Shown one piece after another: positions 50,578 to 59,503 of a stretch of 64,000 nt of DNA. Every line of letters starts with the position of its first letter. Positions within the stretch are counted from its first letter, which is position 1. Where the stretch lies: positions 1 to 64,000 of the forward strand of contig CANQJT010000002.1 in NCBI GenBank assembly GCA_947624325.1. Direction: 5' to 3'. The stretch comes from Candidatus Gastranaerophilales bacterium. GTDB taxonomy: Bacteria; Cyanobacteriota; Vampirovibrionia; Gastranaerophilales; Gastranaerophilaceae. The notes below the pieces were generated by a model. The model saw only the letters and a list, made by a program, of their open reading frames with translations, searched no databases and was not told where the DNA came from. The translations under genes and the position numbers were made by a program.

Positions 50578-52128
50578 ATAATCAATATTTTTCAATAAGA
50601 AAACTGTAGGTATAATAATCATTGCGGCTATTGAAAACATTCTGAATGTATCTACAAATCCTAATAAAGTTGATTGCTGTATTAACTGTTTATACATCAT
50701 ATTTTGCGCCATATAGTTTGCGGTGACGGGATGTGTATATTGCGCTAATCCTGCCGCCATTGAACTTAACCGTTCCTGATATATAGGGTTTAAATCGTTT
50801 AAATTTTTAACCATTTCATATTGATGCATTTGCGAACATCTTGCAATCATAGTACCTGAAAGGGAAGTACCTATAGCTCCGCCTATATTTTTTAATAAGT
50901 TTTGAAGTCCTGCCGCATTTGTCATTTGGCTGTTATTTAATGTTACGGCAGATAAAGCAATACTTGGCACCATTGAAAAGCCCATGCCCAGACCCAGTAT
51001 AAAATTAGGTACTGATATTGAAGTCATTGAAATATCAAGATTTAACTCGCTCAATTGAAAGCCTGCAATACCTATACAAATTAAACCGACACAAAGTAAA
51101 AGCCTGTTATCAATTTTATTTGCCAATGCTCCCGATAACAGTACCGAAGTTAAACTGCCTGCACCTCGGGGCATCATGGTTAATCCGCTTAAATAAGCAT
51201 TATAACCCATAAGAGTTTGTAAAAATTGCGGAAGTATTGCCATTGAGGCAAGTAAAACAAGGTTTACAACAACTTGTACAAGTGTTCCGACCGAATAATT
51301 TTTATCTTTAAAAACCGATAAATCTACCAGGGTATTTTTTCTTTTTAACTGCGAAATAAAGAAAAAGATTGCAGCTAAAACACTTACTATTGCCATTCTT
51401 CTAACCCAAACGGCATTAAACCAATCCGCATTATTGCCTTTATCCAAAATAATTTGCAATGTTACAAGCCATATTGTTAAAAGGAAAAACCCTATTGTAT
51501 CTATTCTTATATTTTTTTGTTTTCTTGCATAAGGCGGATCTTCCAGCAGATATTTTATTAATATTATTGTTGTTACACCGATTGGTATATTAATAAAGAA
51601 TATCCAAGACCAGTTTAAGTTGTCCGTTATCCATCCGCCCAGTACAGGCCCTATAATCGGGGCAATGACTACTACCATTCCGAATAATGCCATTGCTTTC
51701 CCTCTCTCGCTTATGGAAAAGTTTTCAAGCAAAATTGCCTGTGCCAGAGGAAGTAAAGCCCCTCCGCCTATTCCCTGCAATATTCTTGCAAATATCATCA
51801 TTCCTAAAGAATTTGAAATTCCGCATAAAAATGACGAACATACAAACAATATTACGCTGAATGTAAAAAATGCTTTTCTTCCCATTAATTTACAAAACCA
51901 GTCAACGGCAGGAATAATAATGCCCGAGGCTATTAAATAACTGGTTAAAATCCATAGTGCTTCTTCTCTTGAAGCACTAAAACTTCCTGCCATGTGTAAC
52001 AGCGCAACATTTGCAATAGTTTCATCCAGTACAAACATAAATGCCGCACCGATAATAGGAACTGATACTATCCACGGGTTATATTTTGGTTTCCATTCCT
52101 CTTGCGTTAGTGCTTGTTCTTCCGCCAT
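50554..52128 (-). CDS. emrB: EmrB/DHA2-family MFS drug exporter
   Basis: This 524-residue inner-membrane protein has 14 predicted membrane segments and the DHA2 motifs: ETIANVALLHMAGSF (first TM), GRKAFFTFSVILF, and GGGALLPLAQAILLENF, the family's QG-x-G-G-G-x-L-P-L region. It uses the proton gradient to export hydrophobic compounds through EmrA and the outer-membrane protein. It starts at the emrA stop (TAAATG). Confidence 0.95.
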   Translation of the reverse strand: MAEEQALTQEEWKPKYNPWIVSVPIIGAAFMFVLDETIANVALLHMAGSFSASREEALWILTSYLIASGIIIPAVDWFCKLMGRKAFFTFSVILFVCSSFLCGISNSLGMMIFARILQGIGGGALLPLAQAILLENFSISERGKAMALFGMVVVIAPIIGPVLGGWITDNLNWSWIFFINIPIGVTTIILIKYLLEDPPYARKQKNIRIDTIGFFLLTIWLVTLQIILDKGNNADWFNAVWVRRMAIVSVLAAIFFFISQLKRKNTLVDLSVFKDKNYSVGTLVQVVVNLVLLASMAILPQFLQTLMGYNAYLSGLTMMPRGAGSLTSVLLSGALANKIDNRLLLCVGLICIGIAGFQLSELNLDISMTSISVPNFILGLGMGFSMVPSIALSAVTLNNSQMTNAAGLQNLLKNIGGAIGTSLSGTMIARCSQMHQYEMVKNLNDLNPIYQERLSSMAAGLAQYTHPVTANYMAQNMMYKQLIQQSTLLGFVDTFRMFSIAAMIIIPTVFLLKNIDYKKEEQPN

Positions 52129-53109
52129 TTATTTAACTCTTACTTTAGGTTCAACACTCATGCCTGCTGAGATATTGTACTCTTCAGGATTTATTTCTTC
52201 CGTAAATACTATTTTAACGGGGATTCTTTGAACGATTTTAACGAACGAACCGACGGCATTCTCAGGTGGGAATAAGCTTGATTTTGCACCGGAGGCTTTT
52301 TGTATGCTGTCTATTTTCCCTTTAAATTTTTTATTCGGGTATGCATCAATTCTGATATCAACTTCTTGTCCGGGTTTCATTTTACCGACTTGATTTTCTT
52401 TAAAGTTAGCTTCTATCCAGATATTATCACTGACGAGCATAAATAACGGCTGACCTGCCTGAACGTATTTACCTTTATCTACATTTTTATTTGTAACCGT
52501 ACCTGAATTGGGGGCTGTTATATCAGTATATTTTAAATATAATTGAGCTTGATCTCTTTGAGCTTTTAATACTCTTAAATTGGCATCCGCTACTTTATTA
52601 TTTGATTCAGACAATATATTTTCTTCGGCAGATAGCAATTTTGCCTGTGCATCGTCATATCTTGTTTGAGCACTGTCGAGTGTCTGCTGAGATACTGCTC
52701 CTGCTTTATAGAGGTTCTTATATCTTTCCAAATCTTTTTTTGCAAGAGATACTTCAGAGTTTACTGCGCTTAAATTAGCTTTTGCTACCTTTTGAGAATA
52801 AAGTGCTTTTTCATAAGCAGCCTGTGCCTGCTCATATTTCACTTCATAATCCGCTTTATCTATTTTAGCGATTAAGTCGCCTTCTTTAATTTTTTGGTTG
52901 TCCTGTATGTAAATTTCTTCTATCTGACCTGAAACTCTCGGAGCAATTTGTACTATATCGCTTTCAACATATGCATCATCGGTTGATTCAAACCTCAATG
53001 AATTTAAATAATAACCGATTGCACCCAATAAAGCGATTACACATATAATAATTATAAGCGTACGTTTTTTAGGATTTTTTTCCTGCTCTTTATTTTGTGT
53101 TTCTTCCAT
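52129..53109 (-). CDS. emrA: EmrA/HlyD-family membrane fusion protein
   Basis: This 326-residue periplasmic adaptor has one N-terminal membrane anchor (TLIIIICVIALLGAIGYYL), biotinyl-lipoyl-like motifs (VAPRVSGQIEEIYIQDNQKIKEGDLIAKID), a coiled-coil hairpin, and YTDITAPNSGTVTNKNVDKGKYVQAGQPLF. First gene of the leftward emrA-emrB pair, divergent from the TolC-like gene 84 bp away, so all three parts of the pump lie together. Confidence 0.95.
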   Translation of the reverse strand: MEETQNKEQEKNPKKRTLIIIICVIALLGAIGYYLNSLRFESTDDAYVESDIVQIAPRVSGQIEEIYIQDNQKIKEGDLIAKIDKADYEVKYEQAQAAYEKALYSQKVAKANLSAVNSEVSLAKKDLERYKNLYKAGAVSQQTLDSAQTRYDDAQAKLLSAEENILSESNNKVADANLRVLKAQRDQAQLYLKYTDITAPNSGTVTNKNVDKGKYVQAGQPLFMLVSDNIWIEANFKENQVGKMKPGQEVDIRIDAYPNKKFKGKIDSIQKASGAKSSLFPPENAVGSFVKIVQRIPVKIVFTEEINPEEYNISAGMSVEPKVRVK

Positions 53110-53196
53110 AATTAATTTGCTTTTCCTCTAAAAATATATTAGTATGTAACTAAATTAAAGGCAATACCCTTAGTATTATATTTGGAATAAAAGTTG

Positions 53197-54549
53197 ATGA
53201 AGATAAAAAAAATAATTACCTTAATATTAATATTTACAATGTTTATAGGTTATGCACCGTTAGAGTCATATGCTGCTAAAAAGCCGACTGTTGATATAAA
53301 TAATACAATTTCTTATGTAAATATTAACTGGTGGAAAGGGTTAGATGATGCAATTTTAATTGATTACATTTTAAAGGCAATAGAATGTAACCATGACTTA
53401 AAAATTTCCTCCTTAAAAGTAGAAGAAACAAGACAGAATAAGAATATTCAAAGGTCAAAAGAAATGCCCTCTATCGGGGTAGGAGCAGTGCCTGCTTTAT
53501 ATAAACTCCCTGCATCAACAAGTTCGGACGGGCTTATTTCACTTCCTATTTATGCAAGTTATGAGCTTGATTTGTTCGGTAAAAATCGTGATAAAACGAA
53601 ATCTTTTGATAAATTAATTGAAATTTCTTCTCAAAATGAAAGAGCAGCTTATATTTCCGTTGTAAGCGCCGTCGGAAGCACTTATTATAATATTGTTAAA
53701 CTTGATAAATTGATAAATCTTCAGGAAGAAATAATTAAAGACAGAAAACAAATTTACGATTTAATGAAATTGAGCAACGAAGAAGGTTTAATATCAACTG
53801 CGGATACCGTAAATGCAAATAAAGCCTATATAAGAGCGAATGCGGATATTATTGAACTTAAAAAATCCCGTGAACGGCTTTTAAACATGCTTGCGGTTCT
53901 AATTGGTGAAAATCCCGAAAATAAAAACAATTATGCTCGTATTGCGTATGATGACCTCGTAATTAATAAATCTGTTCCGGATTCTGTAAGCTCTGATGTT
54001 ATAGAAAACCGCCCCGACTATCTTTCAAGCGAAATAATGCTTGAAAAAACAGGTATTGATATAAGAGCGGCAAAAAAAGATTTCCTTCCGAGTTTTAATA
54101 TTCTGGGGTTGATTTCTTTCAGTTCAACGGAATTTTTAAGCAAAATGAACTGGACAAATGCAGTCGCAGTTTTAGGAGGCGGGGCTTTACTTCCTTTATT
54201 TACGGGCGGTGCTAAGATTGCAAATTTAAAACTTCAGAAAAATAAGTATAATCAGGCTGTTGAAAATTATAAAAAAACATATATTGTTTCAGTTCAGGAA
54301 ATTAATGATGCACTCTGCGACTTAAAGCTGGATAATGAAAAATATTTAAAAACTTTAGAAAATTATAACGTTGAAAAGTCTGATTTCGGTTATACTCAAA
54401 TGAAATACAAAGAAGGAATAATTTCCAATTTAGATTTACTTCAGAAGAAAGAAAATCTTCTTGTGACCGAAAAACAGCTTACAAATGATAAAATAGAGTA
54501 TTTTATAAATCAAATCAGCTTATATAAAGCATCAGGGGCAAAAATTTAA
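53197..54549 (+). CDS. TolC-like outer-membrane efflux protein
   Basis: This 450-residue outer-membrane factor (OMF/NodT) has a signal peptide (IKKIITLILIFTMFIGYAPLESYA) and the two TolC repeats with ASYELDLFGKNRDKTKS, ISTADTVNANKAYIRANADI, RPDYLSSEIMLEKTGIDIRAAKKDFLPSFNI and GALLPLFTGGAKIANLKLQKNKYNQAVENYKKT. The start is ATG 53197; a TTG three bases upstream is also open. It confirms a two-membrane envelope. Confidence 0.93.
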   Translation: MKIKKIITLILIFTMFIGYAPLESYAAKKPTVDINNTISYVNINWWKGLDDAILIDYILKAIECNHDLKISSLKVEETRQNKNIQRSKEMPSIGVGAVPALYKLPASTSSDGLISLPIYASYELDLFGKNRDKTKSFDKLIEISSQNERAAYISVVSAVGSTYYNIVKLDKLINLQEEIIKDRKQIYDLMKLSNEEGLISTADTVNANKAYIRANADIIELKKSRERLLNMLAVLIGENPENKNNYARIAYDDLVINKSVPDSVSSDVIENRPDYLSSEIMLEKTGIDIRAAKKDFLPSFNILGLISFSSTEFLSKMNWTNAVAVLGGGALLPLFTGGAKIANLKLQKNKYNQAVENYKKTYIVSVQEINDALCDLKLDNEKYLKTLENYNVEKSDFGYTQMKYKEGIISNLDLLQKKENLLVTEKQLTNDKIEYFINQISLYKASGAKI

Positions 54550-54615
54550 ATTTATTTATATTACACTTAATTTGTTTTATACTTAATCATGGATGACATG
54601 GTTTGAGAGGTTAAT

Positions 54616-55917
54616 ATGAATAATACGGTAGTAGTGGGCGCACAATGGGGAGATGAAGGTAAAGCTAAAATTACCGATTTACTTGCACAGTATGCGGATG
54701 TGATAATCAGATATCAGGGCGGATGCAATGCAGGGCATACGGTTGTGGTAAATAACGAAACATATAAATTTCATCTTATTCCATCAGGTGTTTTATACGG
54801 TAATAAATTTTGTTTTATCGGTGCAGGTACGGTAATTCATCCTGAAACCTTCTTAAAAGAAACTCAAGAACTTATTGAAAGAGGAGTAAACCTTTCATCA
54901 CTAAAAATAAGCCCCCTTGCTACAATTACACTGCCTTATCATATTGATATAGACGGAATAAGCGAAAGTTCATCAAAGCAGGTTAAAATCGGGACTACAA
55001 AAAAAGGAATAGGCCCTACGTATTCCGACAAAATCGGCAGATACGGGCTTAAAATTCAGGATTTATATGATGAAGAACTTTTAAATTCAAGATTAGATGC
55101 TATTTTACCTTTAAAAAATAAAATTTTAAAAGAAGTATACAATTCTAAAACATATTCAAAAGAAGAAATGCTGGATTATTGCAAGAAATATGCAGAAATA
55201 TTCAGACCTTATGTATGCTTAAACTGGGTAGAAAAGCTTTCAACGGCATTAAAAGAGGATAAAAAAATCTTGTTTGAAGGCGCACAAGGTATAATGCTTG
55301 ATATAGATTACGGCACATATCCTTTTGTGACGAGTTCAAACCCTATAGGCGGCGGAGCTGCAACAGGGAGCGGTGTTGGTCCTACTCATATTGATAATGT
55401 TATAGGAGTTACAAAAGCTTATGTCACAAGGGTTGGAGAAGGTCCTTTTATTACGGAATTAACCGATGAAACGGGTGAAAAAATAAGAAACATCGGGGGC
55501 GAGTTTGGTACTACAACAGGCAGACCAAGGCGCTGCGGATGGTTTGATGCTGTTTTATCAAGATATTGTGTATTGGTTGGCGGACTTACGCAAATGGCGA
55601 TTACTAAAATAGATGTATTTAATGACTTTGATGAGTTAAAAGTCTGCGTTGCTTATAAAGACACTCGTGACGGGAAAATATATAAAGATTATCCGACAAA
55701 TATTAACATGCATAAATATTTAGAACCGGTATATGAAACATTTAAGGGTTGGAAATCAGACATATCGGGTGCAAAATCTTTAAAAGAACTTCCCGAGAAT
55801 GCCCGTATTTATTTAAATAAGTTAGAAGAACTTGTAGGAATTCCGATTAAAATAATAAGTGTGGGTCCGGATAGAGAGCAGACAATTATTTTAGATAATC
55901 CTTTTAAGAAGAAATAA
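54616..55917 (+). CDS. purA: Adenylosuccinate synthetase
   Basis: It joins IMP and aspartate using GTP in AMP synthesis. This 433-residue protein has VVGAQWGDEGKAKITDLLA (GDEGKGK is usual, here Ala for Gly), GGCNAGHTVV, GTTKKGIGPTYSDK, FEGAQGIMLDIDYGTYPFVTSSN, and GRPRRCGWFDAV. The start follows GAGAGG. The substitution is next to the P-loop and may be harmless. Confidence 0.97.
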   Translation: MNNTVVVGAQWGDEGKAKITDLLAQYADVIIRYQGGCNAGHTVVVNNETYKFHLIPSGVLYGNKFCFIGAGTVIHPETFLKETQELIERGVNLSSLKISPLATITLPYHIDIDGISESSSKQVKIGTTKKGIGPTYSDKIGRYGLKIQDLYDEELLNSRLDAILPLKNKILKEVYNSKTYSKEEMLDYCKKYAEIFRPYVCLNWVEKLSTALKEDKKILFEGAQGIMLDIDYGTYPFVTSSNPIGGGAATGSGVGPTHIDNVIGVTKAYVTRVGEGPFITELTDETGEKIRNIGGEFGTTTGRPRRCGWFDAVLSRYCVLVGGLTQMAITKIDVFNDFDELKVCVAYKDTRDGKIYKDYPTNINMHKYLEPVYETFKGWKSDISGAKSLKELPENARIYLNKLEELVGIPIKIISVGPDREQTIILDNPFKKK

Positions 55918-55925
55918 AAAAATAA

Positions 55926-56091
55926 CAGAGAAATACTTTGAATATTTGTCCTTATGCACCGTATAGATAACTTCTAAGCTCAGCCTATGCCCCGTAACTC
56001 GCTTCGCTCAAACAAACGGGGCTTTGACGTTTCTTCGCTAAGAAGTTGAACTATACTTAGCAAGGGACAAATATTCAAAGTATTTCTCTGC
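55926..56091. repeat. 166-bp nested hairpin element with 26-bp inverted ends
   Basis: The 26-bp arms at 55926-55951 and 56066-56091 are perfect inverted repeats. Inside, imperfect stems (TATAG...AACTTCT/AGAAGTT...CTATA) lead to GCCCCGT/ACGGGGC with a GCTTCGCTC loop. It looks like a MITE or REP-type mobile hairpin. No clear target duplication is visible. Confidence 0.75.
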
Positions 56092-56186
56092 ATAAATTAG
56101 TAATATTAAACTGATAAATAATAAAAAGAAAAAATCGGTTGACTACAAAAAATGTTCTTGGTATGTTTATAAAGAAACGAGTAAAT

Positions 56187-56262
56187 GCGCTTGTAGCTCA
56201 GTAGGTAGAGCACTCCCCTTTTAAGGGATAGGTCGCGCGTTCGAATCGCGCCAAGCGCACCA
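56187..56262 (+). tRNA. tRNA-Lys (TTT)
   Basis: Acceptor GCGCTTG/CAAGCGC, D-arm TAGCTCAGTAGGTAGAGC, anticodon loop CTTTTAA (anticodon TTT), T-arm CGCGCGTTCGAATCGCGCC region, encoded CCA. Confidence 0.96.
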
Positions 56263-56270
56263 TTTTTAAA

Positions 56271-56293
56271 TCACCCGTAAGGGTGTTTTTTTT
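56271..56293 (+). terminator. tRNA-Lys terminator
   Basis: CACCC-GTAA-GGGTG followed by eight T, 9 bp after the tRNA. Confidence 0.85.
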
Positions 56294-56348
56294 GTAAGAT
56301 TTTATTTATATTATTGCTCGATGAGAATAAAAAAGCAGGCAAAATATA

Positions 56349-57263
56349 CTAATTCGCAGTTACGGTTTGCTTACCCAGTTTTTCTATTGTTTCTAAATCC
56401 TGCTCGGGAGTTTTTCCTGTCGTAGTTAAATAGTTCCCCGTTAAAATGCCTTCAACACATGTTTTTAAAGCGAGTTCCTGATTTTCTTCGCTTAAACGCA
56501 TTCTTCCTCCGCAAAATCTTAAGACTGATTTAGGGTTTGCGATTTTAAATATTGCAAGAGTTCTTAATATATTTTCTTCATCAATTTTATTAATGTAGTT
56601 TTCAAACGGGGTCTTTTTTATAGGCATTAAGATATTTATCGGAATAGAATCTGGCTGAATGTCAGTGAGTTCAAGCGCCATTTCAACCCTTTGTTCAACG
56701 GTTTCACCCATTCCTAAAATAACACCGCAGCATAATTCCATGCCGTATTTTTTAACCAATTTGCATGTATTATACCTATCCTGCCAGCTGTGAGTTGTAC
56801 AAATATCTTTATAATAAGATTCTGCGGTATTTATATTGTGATGAAATCTTTTTAAGCCATGCTCAGCCAGCAATTTAGCTTGTTCTTCATTTAAAATCCC
56901 TATAGATGCGCAGCTTCTGATACCGTCAATTTTATTGAGTTCGTCTATAAATTCCAAGATTTTGTCAAAATTTTCTTCGTCAGGTGATTTACCCGAGGTA
57001 ACAACCGCAAACCTTATTACTCCGTTTGATTTTGCTTCTTTTGCAGCTTTTATTACTTCTTCTTTTTTTATTAACGGATAATCTTCTATATCAGTTCTAT
57101 AGTGAGCACTTTGAGCGCAATATTTACAATCCTGCGAGCATTTTCCGTTTCTTGCATTCACAAGCGAGCATAATTCTATTTTATTTGACATAAATTTTGC
57201 TGAAATATTTAAAAGCTCTTTTAAATCCGAATTGTATAAATTTAATAATTCTTCTTTATTCAT
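56349..57263 (-). CDS. bioB: Biotin synthase
   Basis: This radical-SAM enzyme inserts sulphur into dethiobiotin. The 304-residue protein has the cluster motif CSQDCKYCAQS (about residues 38-48), LCSLVNARNGKC, HHNINTAESYY, and the C-terminal FCGGRMRLSEENQ. It overlaps the mnmA stop by one base (TAATG), a sulphur-themed pair. No other bio gene is visible here. Confidence 0.96.
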   Translation of the reverse strand: MNKEELLNLYNSDLKELLNISAKFMSNKIELCSLVNARNGKCSQDCKYCAQSAHYRTDIEDYPLIKKEEVIKAAKEAKSNGVIRFAVVTSGKSPDEENFDKILEFIDELNKIDGIRSCASIGILNEEQAKLLAEHGLKRFHHNINTAESYYKDICTTHSWQDRYNTCKLVKKYGMELCCGVILGMGETVEQRVEMALELTDIQPDSIPINILMPIKKTPFENYINKIDEENILRTLAIFKIANPKSVLRFCGGRMRLSEENQELALKTCVEGILTGNYLTTTGKTPEQDLETIEKLGKQTVTAN

Positions 57264-58378
57264 TACAATACACTTTCTATAATACCGCCGCCTAAAACCG
57301 TATCGTTTAAATAAAATACGGCTGATTGTCCTATTGCAATAGGGTTTTGTAAATCAGTAAAAGTTACTTCAACTTTATTTTCGCCAAAAGGTTTTATAAC
57401 GGCTTCTTTTGGTTCTTGTGAAGAGCGGATTTTAACAGCGCAGTTTAAAGGCTCTTTTAGTTCATCTATTGCGTTAAATACTACATCTTTTGCTATCAGA
57501 CCTTTATTTAACGAGTCAATCTTATATGCAACGACCACTTCATTTGTATCTTTTCTCAATTCCTTAACATATAAAGGCTCAGGAGCCGCAATGCCTATTC
57601 CCTTCCTTTGCCCGATTGTATAGTTCCAAAATCCGTTATGAGTTCCCAAAACTTTTCCGTTTACATCTACAATATTACCCTTTTTCGGCTTGGCATCAAT
57701 AATATCATTATAATCACCGCTATAAAAATCTTGACTATCGGGTTTATCTGCTACTTCAAGCCCGAAATTACGGGCTATTTCTCTGATTTGTTCTTTTGTA
57801 TAATTTCCCAAAGGTGTTAACGATTTAGATAATTGTTCCTGAGTTAAGCCGTATAAAAAATATGACTGGTCTTTTTTGGGATTTACTCCTCTTTTTAAGA
57901 TATAGCGCCCGTTTTCGTATTCAATTCTGGCATAATGACCTGTTGCAAATTTATCAAATTCTATTCCTGATTTTCTTGCAAGCTCGGGGAAAATTTTAAA
58001 CTTTATATTTTGATTGCACATAACACAGGGGTTTGGTGTTCTGCCGGCAAGATATTCATTTTTAAAGTAATTAATAACAATTTCTTCATATTCTTTTGCA
58101 CAATCAATAATATGAAATTCAATTCCGAGTTTATCAGCTACCGCTTTAGCTTGAGCTGTGTCATCATCTTCTTTAGGGCATAAACATGCTCCGTGGGTTT
58201 GAATTTTTTGTTCTGTAGAATTATATTTTTCTTTTAATTTATTAAAAAACTCACTTTTACCCCAGGTCAGCATTGTTGCACCGATTACTTCATAACCCTG
58301 TTCTTTAAGCAATAACGCAGCAACAGACGAATCAACACCGCCCGACATTCCGACTAATACTCGCTCTTTTTTGGTCAT
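57263..58378 (-). CDS. mnmA: tRNA-specific 2-thiouridylase
   Basis: MnmA thiolates U34 of tRNA-Lys/Glu/Gln. This 371-residue protein has the PP-loop VLVGMSGGVDSSVAALLL, the catalytic Cys in NPCVMCNQNIKF (about residue 105), GHYARIEYENG, KDQSYFLYGL, and a beta-barrel C-terminus (VKIRSSQEPKEA). The second catalytic Cys position is unusual: the SQDFYSGDY motif has no Cys where xxCF is usual, so sulphur transfer may differ. Confidence 0.95.
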   Translation of the reverse strand: MTKKERVLVGMSGGVDSSVAALLLKEQGYEVIGATMLTWGKSEFFNKLKEKYNSTEQKIQTHGACLCPKEDDDTAQAKAVADKLGIEFHIIDCAKEYEEIVINYFKNEYLAGRTPNPCVMCNQNIKFKIFPELARKSGIEFDKFATGHYARIEYENGRYILKRGVNPKKDQSYFLYGLTQEQLSKSLTPLGNYTKEQIREIARNFGLEVADKPDSQDFYSGDYNDIIDAKPKKGNIVDVNGKVLGTHNGFWNYTIGQRKGIGIAAPEPLYVKELRKDTNEVVVAYKIDSLNKGLIAKDVVFNAIDELKEPLNCAVKIRSSQEPKEAVIKPFGENKVEVTFTDLQNPIAIGQSAVFYLNDTVLGGGIIESVL

Positions 58379-58416
58379 ATTTCACCTCACCGTGAAATTA
58401 TTATACAACAAATAGT

Positions 58417-58448
58417 AAAGTGGGATGCGATTTATCGCATCCCACTTT
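58417..58448. terminator. Terminator of rhodanese gene
   Basis: AAAGTGGGATGCGA-TTTA-TCGCATCCCACTTT, a perfect 14-bp stem between the rhodanese gene and mnmA. Confidence 0.85.
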
Positions 58449-58460
58449 CGTTAAATTATT

Positions 58461-58892
58461 TTATTGATTGTAATCATCTTTATTTGATTCTTTATAATCA
58501 GTCGTATCTGATTTTATTATGTCAAACTCAAATTTTTTCCATTCTTTAAATCCGCCCCTTAATACTACCGCAGGATAATGTTTTTCAATCAGCTCCAATG
58601 CTGTTTTGTATGCCCGAGGGCATGAATCTGAATATGTATATACTATTGTTATTTTATCCTTATCAAGCATATCAAGATGTTCTTTTGCTTCTTTATAAGG
58701 GATATGTATTGCATAAGGGATATGACCTTCTATATAGTTATTATAATCTCTGACATCTACAATATTTAAAGAATTAATTCGATGTGTTATCATTTCATCA
58801 AGAGAAAAAGGCCCTATTGTATATGAAATAATATCTTCAAAAAATTTTTTCGCTCTGGATAAATCTTTTGTTACGTCTTCATGGAAAAACAT
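58461..58892 (-). CDS. Rhodanese-like domain protein (143 aa)
   Basis: A single rhodanese domain (LNIVDVRDYNNYIEGHIPYAIHIPYKE) with the active-site loop YSDSCPRAYK (Cys, about residue 90) and RGGFKEWKKF. About 35 N-terminal residues are helical. Such proteins move sulphur or act as redox/thiol switches; mnmA, which needs a sulphur donor, is next downstream, beyond a terminator. Confidence 0.9.
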   Translation of the reverse strand: MFFHEDVTKDLSRAKKFFEDIISYTIGPFSLDEMITHRINSLNIVDVRDYNNYIEGHIPYAIHIPYKEAKEHLDMLDKDKITIVYTYSDSCPRAYKTALELIEKHYPAVVLRGGFKEWKKFEFDIIKSDTTDYKESNKDDYNQ

Positions 58893-59018
58893 ATTTATTA
58901 CCTTTCAAACATTTTTATTACTTTAGTAATTTATTACAAAATACTTTAAGTAAAATTAGCCTGATGACTAATAGAACAGTGCAATATTAATTTGTTTGTA
59001 AACTTGTATTTCAATTCA

Positions 59019-59047
59019 TTGACTTTGATTTTTTTTGGTCGGATAAT
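59019..59047 (+). promoter_or_regulatory. Promoter upstream of pyr operon
   Basis: TTGACT (59019-59024), 17 bp, GATAAT (59042-59047). It precedes a 17-codon reading frame and the tandem repeats. It is the only good sigma-70 promoter that I see before pyrK. Confidence 0.5.
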
Positions 59048-59068
59048 ACTTAAAAATAGGGAAAAGTC

Positions 59069-59122
59069 ATGAAACACTGTTCAAAAAAATTGAATATAAA
59101 TAAGGAAAAAGAAAAGCAGTAA
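59069..59122 (+). CDS. Possible leader peptide (17 aa)
   Basis: ATG 59069 after AGGGAAAA opens MKHCSKKLNINKEKEKQ. It could be a regulatory leader peptide of the pyr operon or a chance ORF. The gap 58893-59018 holds nothing else that I can support. Confidence 0.3.
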   Translation: MKHCSKKLNINKEKEKQ

Positions 59123-59145
59123 TGTTTTTCTTTTTTTTAAATTTT

Positions 59146-59481
59146 GCGTAGGGTGAAATCGAGCGAAGCGAGTGAACCCGAAGTAAAGAGGGCGAAATGA
59201 GCGACAGCGAAAGCGAAGCGAATGAGAAGCCCGAATGGAGCAAAATTTAAGACGGGTGCGTAGGGTGAAATCGAACGAAGCGAGTGAACCCGAAGTAGAG
59301 AGGGCGAAATGAGCGACAGCGAAAGCGAAGCGAATGAGAAGCCCGAATGGAGCAAAATTTAAGACGGGTGCGTAGGGTGAAATCGAACGAAGCGAGTGAA
59401 CCCGAAGTAGAGAGGGCGAAATGAGCGACAGCGAAAGCGAAGCGAATGAGAAGCCCGAATGGAGCAAAATTTAAGACAAAA
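59146..59481. repeat. Three 112-bp tandem repeats
   Basis: Units start at 59146, 59258 and 59370. Units two and three are identical; unit one differs at a few bases. A partial fourth copy (ACGCAGGGCGAAATC) follows. The unit is rich in GCGAAGCG-type sequence, like hairpin repeats elsewhere in the window. Minus-strand ORFs in it are an effect of the repeat. Confidence 0.95.
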
Positions 59482-59503
59482 CGCAGGGCGAAATCAAGAG
59501 GAT

